From Mesorhizobium tianshanense (GTDB taxonomy: Bacteria; Pseudomonadota; Alphaproteobacteria; Rhizobiales; Rhizobiaceae), in NCBI RefSeq assembly GCF_007830515.1, contig NZ_VLKT01000009.1, positions 116,008-180,007 on the forward strand: a DNA stretch of 64,000 nucleotides. Direction: 5' to 3'. Each line of letters opens with the position of its first letter. Positions within the stretch are counted from its first letter, which is position 1. Shown here in pieces: positions 60,083 to 64,000 of the stretch. The position numbers and the translations under genes were made by a program. A model generated the notes under the pieces. The model was not told the DNA's origin, made no database searches, and saw only the letters and a program-made list of their open reading frames with translations.

Positions 60083-60144
60083 AGGAAGTGCAGCTGCAGG
60101 GCACTTCCTTACGGCCCGGCATCCTGCTGGGGTGGTGCCGGGCC
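60083..60144. other. Two adjacent perfect 9-bp hairpins, possible structured RNA
   Basis: AGGAAGTGC (60083-60091) pairs with GCACTTCCT (60101-60109). Three bases later GGCCCGGCA (60113-60121) pairs with TGCCGGGCC (60136-60144). Both stems are perfect. No T-run follows, and no gene starts until 60227. They could be a tandem terminator, a leader of the next small gene or a small RNA. Confidence 0.4.
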
Positions 60145-60226
60145 GTTCTCGTGGTACCCGCGGCGCTGTGGCAAGGATCTCGCACTGACCATACGTGTTT
60201 TTGGACTGCATTCGAGGCGAACGCTG

Positions 60227-60469
60227 ATGCGGAAATTGGAAGAATATGAAGAGATTGGGCTAATCGGCTACCCATACGACGGAGACTACATAGCTGTGGT
60301 GGACGGCAAGGAGGATCATATCCGATTACTCGGAGGCGAGTTGTGTGGACTTGATGGCGCGACACTGACTCATCAAGCGACTGCTTTGCCGAGATACTAT
60401 CCTCAGGCGTCCCGTCTCGTTATCGCCACGATAAGGGGAGACCGGCTTGTCGCGATCCGAGACTATTAA
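60227..60469 (+). CDS. Small hypothetical protein, 80 residues
   Basis: A short soluble protein (EEIGLIGYPYDGDYIAVVDG, then LPRYYPQASRLVIATIRGDR). GAGG lies about nine bases before the ATG at 60227. No family is recognised. Base composition is lower in GC than the metabolic cassettes, like the rest of this zone. It could be intact or a leftover of a larger gene. Confidence 0.4.
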   Translation: MRKLEEYEEIGLIGYPYDGDYIAVVDGKEDHIRLLGGELCGLDGATLTHQATALPRYYPQASRLVIATIRGDRLVAIRDY

Positions 60470-60537
60470 AGCGGCATGTTGTCCATCGAAGCCCACGTTG
60501 GCCCACGCCATGAGGCAATAGAGCAGGAAAGGAAACG

Positions 60538-61027
60538 ATGATCTTCAAAACAGCTGGTGTGACCGTCGCATCTTTGGCGCTTTCCGCCACTTGGACGCAA
60601 GCCTCACCCACACTCCTCTCTCAGCACGGCGCTTGGGGCGTCTATTCCTACCGCTCTGACACAACAAGGTGCTTTGCCTTGACTGTCCCGCTTTCCAGTG
60701 TACCCACAGATGTCGATCATGGCGAAAATTTCTTCATGGTCTCGCAGATGCCAGACGAAGAGCAAGCTGGAAGCCGTTATGGGGTATCGGCTCAAGCCAG
60801 GTACAGACATCGGTGTGGTGATTGCAAACCAGCACTTCTCAATGTTTACTCAAGACAACAAGGCTTGGCTGCAAAGCGCCGATGAGGATCGATCAATGGT
60901 CAATGCCATGCGGGCCGGCAGCAGAATGAAGCTGTCCGCCACCTCCTGGAGAGGCACGCAAACCCAGTATGTCTATTCCCCAATGGGGCTTACCGCTGCC
61001 TTGAAGGCGAGCGGGACCTGCAAATAG
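60538..61027 (+). pseudogene. IalB-family (invasion-associated locus B-like) secreted protein, frameshifted
   Basis: The ATG at 60538 (AAAGGAAACG upstream) starts a secreted protein with signal GVTVASLALSATWTQAS and the IalB-type pattern WGVYSYRSDTTRCFALTVPL, then DHGENFFMVSQMPDEE. The rest of the domain (GYRLKPGTDIGVVIANQHFS, MFTQDNKAWLQSADEDRSMV and a late SYVYS-like TQYVYSPMGLTAALKASGTC) is found one frame over, ending at 61027. The total length, 490 bases, is one base more than a multiple of three, so a single-base insertion near 60757-60775 explains the break. Either a recent pseudogene or a sequencing error. Confidence 0.75.
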
Positions 61028-61275
61028 CTTGCCTAAGCAGAAGAACCCGCGTTGCCAACGGCCAAGGGGAACTCTGTCGACTATTGGCGGCTCCCGGTTA
61101 GGGACCAGGCTATTGACGCTCGCGCCTCGTAAGCCCTGCAATCTCGATCAGGCCAACACGTGAGACACAATTCTGGGCGTCGCACATGTTCACGTAAGTT
61201 GTCCGGATTTGCACGTTGCCGAGCAGGATCAATGAGATCGACGGTCTGTCGGCGACTTTTTTGGATACAGAGCTT

Positions 61276-61332
61276 CCCGAGAAAAAGCCAAGTGGGTTGG
61301 AATAGTTTCTGGACCGTCTCAGTATACAGCAT
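61276..61332 (+). promoter_or_regulatory. Promoter block of the ECF sigma gene
   Basis: The block holds TTCCCGA (61275-61280 region), TGGAATAGTTTC (61298-61309) and CTCAGTA (61318-61324), and it recurs before the degraded paralogue at 59781-59833. GGAATA and CAGTAT, 15 bases apart, resemble -35/-10 elements read by ECF sigma factors. The -10-like box ends only seven bases before the ATG, which would give a leaderless or nearly leaderless transcript. Confidence 0.5.
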
Positions 61333-61863
61333 ATGAAGGCGAGTTTCGACGTCACTCCACATTTGGAGGATCTTTGGCGCTATGGTCGAGTGCTCACGCG
61401 CAACGATTCAGACGCTGATGACTTGGTGCAAGAGGCGCTTGCACGCGCCCTCGCCTTGGCCCGCACCTATGACACTTCCAGCCCGTTACTTCCTTGGCTC
61501 ATCACCATTGTGCGCAATACGTTTCTGACGGGTGTCACCCGCGCCAAAGCTGAAAAGCGTCGCCTCGAGTGCTATGCGGAGCTGTCTGACCCGTTGTTGC
61601 TGCCATCGCAGGAGCACAGCGTAGAGCTTTCCAATGTGAGAAAGGCGCTGGCCGGATTGCCGACCGAACAGGCTGAAGTTCTCCATCTGGTTGGAGTTTT
61701 GGGCTTCACCTACTCCGACGCCGCCGAGGTGCTCGGTGTACCGGCAGGAACCGTCATGTCCCGGCTGAGCCGAGCACGAGCTGCCCTCAAAAGTAGCATG
61801 GAAAATGTGAGCAGCCAGTCGCCTCATCTGAAAGTAGTCGGAGGCCGTCATGTCGCTAGATAA
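61333..61863 (+). CDS. ECF-family RNA polymerase sigma factor
   Basis: A 176-residue sigma factor with region 2 (LWRYGRVLTRNDSDADDLVQ, then EALARALALA) and region 4 (LAGLPTEQAEVLHLVGVLGF, SDAAEVLGVPAGTVMSRLSR, ARAAL). It would direct RNA polymerase to stress-response promoters, including probably its own. No Shine-Dalgarno precedes ATG 61333 and a promoter-like box lies right next to it, suggesting leaderless translation. The last 14 bases overlap the anti-sigma gene. The target regulon is unknown. Confidence 0.9.
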   Translation: MKASFDVTPHLEDLWRYGRVLTRNDSDADDLVQEALARALALARTYDTSSPLLPWLITIVRNTFLTGVTRAKAEKRRLECYAELSDPLLLPSQEHSVELSNVRKALAGLPTEQAEVLHLVGVLGFTYSDAAEVLGVPAGTVMSRLSRARAALKSSMENVSSQSPHLKVVGGRHVAR

Positions 61864-62635
61864 TAGCATTTCCGACGACGAGATCAGTCGCTTCATTGAC
61901 GGCGAGCTGTCGCCCTCTCAGAGATCTGACGTTCAGGCTCGGCTGGCGCTGCAACCATCACTGGCTGCCGAAGTGTTTGCTGAAGCGCAACGCATGGATG
62001 CCCTGCGCTCTGTTCAACCCCAGCGGCTGTTTCCGCCTCGCGCGAGTTTGGACAGAGCAAAGCAGCTGGAAGGTGCGTTTCGACGGCGGAGGGTATTTGC
62101 CGCGCTCAGATTGCAAATGGCGGCCGTCTTGCTCATTGCATTGGGTTGGTCAGCAAACTCGTTGATCGAGCCATTTCGCCAGAGCGGACAAATGGCAGAT
62201 GAGAACTTCATCCTTGCAGCGCGTGACGCGTTGCGTGTCGCACAGCTGAATGCCGACCCTGCGAATGGGAGTGAGCCGAAGCAGGACAAGATCGAGCGAT
62301 TGGTCGGCGCCATCAACATCAGCCTGCCCGAACTTCCATCAGCCTGGCACGTGACGGATGTTCAGGTGCAGCCTTGGAACGGAAAGCAGAGCCTTGTCGT
62401 GACAGCCGAAACTCCGAGCCTTGGCCGGATCACACTGGTAGCAGCACCGATGAATGGCGAAGACGCTGTTCCTCCAACTTCAGCGACGGACGGTCGCGTT
62501 CCGACCGTTTATTGGCAGGCGGGCGGCACAGCTTACGCGCTGATGGGACCTGCCGCGCCCGAGCGACTCGAGAAGGAAGCAAAGCAAATCGAAGTCGCAA
62601 GCCGGAGGAACTTGCGACCCAGGATAAGGGGTTGA
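61850..62635 (+). CDS. Membrane-bound anti-sigma factor
   Basis: A 261-residue protein with an N-terminal cytoplasmic sigma-binding domain of anti-sigma type (ISDDEISRFIDGELSPSQRS, then VQARLALQPSLAAEV; no zinc His-x3-Cys-x2-Cys motif), one membrane span (LQMAAVLLIALGWSANSL near residue 90) and a periplasmic domain of about 150 residues. GGAGG precedes the ATG. Overlap with the sigma gene and the classic order indicate that it holds the ECF factor inactive until a periplasmic signal arrives. Confidence 0.85.
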   Translation: MSLDNSISDDEISRFIDGELSPSQRSDVQARLALQPSLAAEVFAEAQRMDALRSVQPQRLFPPRASLDRAKQLEGAFRRRRVFAALRLQMAAVLLIALGWSANSLIEPFRQSGQMADENFILAARDALRVAQLNADPANGSEPKQDKIERLVGAINISLPELPSAWHVTDVQVQPWNGKQSLVVTAETPSLGRITLVAAPMNGEDAVPPTSATDGRVPTVYWQAGGTAYALMGPAAPERLEKEAKQIEVASRRNLRPRIRG

Positions 62636-62677
62636 TCGGTTTGCAGCCGCCACGAATAACCAGAGGGGAAAAGCTGA

Positions 62678-62815
62678 ATGTATGCCGAACTGAAACGGAA
62701 GCGTTTTGTGGGATTTCTCAATATCAGCGCTGTCAAATCGGTCAATGAGCGAGGGCCGCAACTTGTATCCAAGGAGCCCCGTTCAACTGCCGAATTTTCG
62801 AGGGCGATTGCGTGA
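62678..62815 (+). CDS. Putative 45-residue basic protein
   Basis: ATG 62678 is preceded by AGAGGGG. It opens a 45-residue frame (MYAELKRKRFVGFLNISAVK onward) that ends in a TGATG overlap with the zinc-ribbon gene. It is rich in Lys/Arg and has no recognised motif. The ribosome site and the one-base overlap favour a real coupled gene, but length alone gives little support. Confidence 0.4.
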   Translation: MYAELKRKRFVGFLNISAVKSVNERGPQLVSKEPRSTAEFSRAIA

Positions 62816-63087
62816 TGAATCTTCTGCCGGCCGAGGAGACCAGGAAGTATTACCCGTCGATTTGTCCAGTATGCAGCGGAACAGCGCTGGCAGCAGACAT
62901 CATGCCGCGAAAGGCCGAGTTCCAGTGCGCTCGCTGCGGCGCGTACGAAATCACTGCGGCCGCGCGATTAGCAATGAGAGGAATGTCGCAAGACTATCGC
63001 GAGGCGTGGCTTACACAGGCTCGGCAACAAGCCCCAAGTCACGCGTCGATCGCGCTTGTCGATTGCGCAAATGAGCAGCAAATCTGA
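62815..63087 (+). CDS. Small zinc-ribbon protein
   Basis: A 90-residue protein. Two CxxC pairs, YPSICPVCSGTAL and FQCARCGAYEIT, about 25 residues apart, form a treble or zinc-ribbon site. The rest is helical (ARLAMRGMSQDYREAWLTQA). GTG at 62812 is in frame and could also serve as start. It overlaps the preceding 45-residue frame by one base. The role is unknown; small zinc ribbons are often nucleic-acid or protein adaptors. Confidence 0.6.
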   Translation: MNLLPAEETRKYYPSICPVCSGTALAADIMPRKAEFQCARCGAYEITAAARLAMRGMSQDYREAWLTQARQQAPSHASIALVDCANEQQI

Positions 63088-63146
63088 GCCGATATTCTCG
63101 ATTTGCTGCAATCTGAAACGAGGCGTGTAGCCGGAAAGGGGAAACA

Positions 63147-63578
63147 ATGGCAGACGATCAAACCATGTCGGAACGCTGGGAGAACTATCGGCCGTCCAAG
63201 ACACTCTGGTTCTGGTCGGTGGCCGGCGCCGCAGTGTTGACCATGATCGTCGGCTTCACAGCCGGCGGCTGGACGACCGGCGGGACCGCGAGGGAAATGG
63301 CGGAAAATTCCGCACGAGACGCGCGGGCCAAACTGGTTGCCAATCTCTGCGTCGAAAAGTTCATCAGCGCATCCGATGCGAGCCAGACTCTGGCCAAACT
63401 GAAGGAAACATCATCCTACCAGCGTGACAACTTCATTACCGATGGCGGCTGGACCAAGCTTGCCGGCATGGAAAAGAGTGCTCCTGGCGCGGCGGATCTG
63501 TGCGCAGATAAACTGGCGGCGATGGACGCGATCCCCGCTCGCAATGTCGACCTGTCTCCGGCCCAGACGGGCGGCTGA
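63147..63578 (+). CDS. Hypothetical single-span membrane protein
   Basis: A 143-residue protein with a short cytoplasmic N-terminus, one membrane span (LWFWSVAGAAVLTMIVGFTA near residues 20-40) followed by a GGWTTGGTA linker, and a periplasmic helical domain containing two cysteines (NLCVEKF and ADLCADK) that could form a disulfide. GGGGAAACA precedes the ATG. Similar proteins are, from memory, widespread in rhizobia without assigned function. It appears intact despite the decayed surroundings. Confidence 0.65.
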   Translation: MADDQTMSERWENYRPSKTLWFWSVAGAAVLTMIVGFTAGGWTTGGTAREMAENSARDARAKLVANLCVEKFISASDASQTLAKLKETSSYQRDNFITDGGWTKLAGMEKSAPGAADLCADKLAAMDAIPARNVDLSPAQTGG

Positions 63579-63868
63579 TATCCAAGGTCATTCGGCATGG
63601 CGACGGTTACGTTTGCCTGGTGGCGGTCGCACAGCGCTGCGCACATCGTGGCTTCTCATTCGATCACGGCGCAGGCCTGACGTTTTCGTCGACCGTGAAC
63701 TATCCGCAAGCCATTGATCTGGCATGTTGATTGAGGCGGATAGCGGCTTTGGAATTGCAGGATTGGCGGTTTATGAGCGCTGTTTTCCTGCAATTTGGTT
63801 TTGCGATTCCCTTGTGCTGCGGAGCGTGATTCACTCGGTTCGGCGGCGGCGAATCGAGGGGACGGCGA
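63579..63868. other. 290-base gap before the IS5-type transposase
   Basis: No supported gene. It probably contains the left end of the insertion sequence. The interrupted palindrome GTGA-T-TCAC near 63827-63835 is one candidate part of the terminal region, but the right end lies outside the window, so the inverted repeat cannot be confirmed. Confidence 0.35.
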
Positions 63869-64000
63869 ATGTCCAAGCCACGCGAGAAGCGCGAGACGGG
63901 AGAGCAGGATCTGTTCCGCTCCAGGCTCGATCAGATCATCAACATGAAGCACGAGCTGGTGCGGCTGGCGCAGGCGATCGACTGGCCGGTGCTGGAGGAG
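63869..64000 (+). CDS. IS5-family transposase, N-terminal part (runs off window)
   Basis: The 44 visible residues (KPREKRETGEQDLFRSRLDQ, then IINMKHELVRLAQAIDWPVL) match the conserved opening of IS5-group DDE transposases common in Mesorhizobium and Bradyrhizobium. GAGGGGAC lies six bases before the ATG. The catalytic DDE region is outside the window. Its position at the end of a zone of broken genes suggests that insertion-sequence activity helped shape the region. Confidence 0.82.
   Translation, partial: MSKPREKRETGEQDLFRSRLDQIINMKHELVRLAQAIDWPVLEE

Noticed and set aside
63579..63720. Plus-strand frame reading HGDGYVCLVAVAQRCAHRGF
   Set aside because: No start codon with a ribosome site and no recognisable domain; probably chance coding-like sequence before the insertion sequence.
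1..64000. tRNA, rRNA, CRISPR arrays, phage genes, attachment sites
   Set aside because: No cloverleaf, rRNA segment, regular spaced repeats, integrase or phage structural gene was seen on reading both strands.

Overview
The window reads as chromosomal DNA of a rhizobial alphaproteobacterium, most like Mesorhizobium or a close relative in Phyllobacteriaceae. This is inferred from the high GC content, GC-rich third positions, frequent GTG/TTG starts, the density of sugar and polyol ABC/TRAP cassettes each with its own SorC, LacI or GntR regulator, and an sRNA of the alphaproteobacterial alpha-r14 (NfeR1) type. No rRNA, tRNA or CRISPR array was seen.

Layout. 0-6.6 kb: polyol or sugar catabolism with a partial MalF-type permease, two SorC regulators, an sn-glycerol-1-phosphate dehydrogenase-like enzyme, a HAD phosphatase and an FGGY kinase. 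6.6-9.4 kb: housekeeping and stress genes (ArsC-like reductase, ArsR plus AHSA1 pair, 2'-5' RNA ligase-like protein, VapBC-like toxin-antitoxin pair). 9.4-17 kb: a compact seven-gene minus-strand operon (SsuABC/TauABC-like importer with two permeases, FAH-family hydrolase, acyl-CoA synthetase, ketopantoate-reductase-like enzyme) diverging from a GntR regulator. 17-25 kb: aldehyde dehydrogenase, XylX-like FAH protein, SDR, a Frc/Rbs-type sugar importer and a LacI regulator, followed by the sRNA gene. 25.4-30.8 kb: TetR regulator with twin operators and an RND efflux pair. 30.8-34.7 kb: LysR, a 2OG-Fe(II) oxygenase of the BesD/HalD-like fold family, GntR and an enolase-superfamily enzyme. 34.9-42.6 kb: sugar-acid cassette with GntR, TRAP transporter, SMP-30 lactonase, a 57-residue membrane protein, an IlvD/Edd [2Fe-2S] dehydratase and an RraA-like aldolase. 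42.7-53.7 kb: second polyol cassette with a Rossmann+SAF oxidoreductase, FGGY kinase, SorC, RbsCBA-type importer and two SDRs. 54-58.2 kb: betaine/choline importer with a fused double permease.

The right end, 58.2-64 kb, is a decay zone. It has a truncated secreted-protein gene, an FAD monooxygenase broken by a stop and lacking its N-terminus, a frameshifted IalB-like gene, a duplicated promoter-plus-start block of an ECF sigma gene beside the intact sigma/anti-sigma pair, small hypotheticals, and the start of an IS5-family transposase. Other remnants are an ABC-ATPase tail at 18.5 kb, a LysR tail at 42.8 kb and a doubly disrupted gene at 46.3 kb.

The genes work mainly as independent catabolic islands in which a binding-protein-dependent transporter, its regulator and two to four enzymes are co-transcribed. 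Several enzyme sets look incomplete, so intermediates may be shared between islands. The clearest non-coding signal is the three-hairpin RNA at about 25.19-25.30 kb, whose loops all expose anti-Shine-Dalgarno CCUCC sequences.
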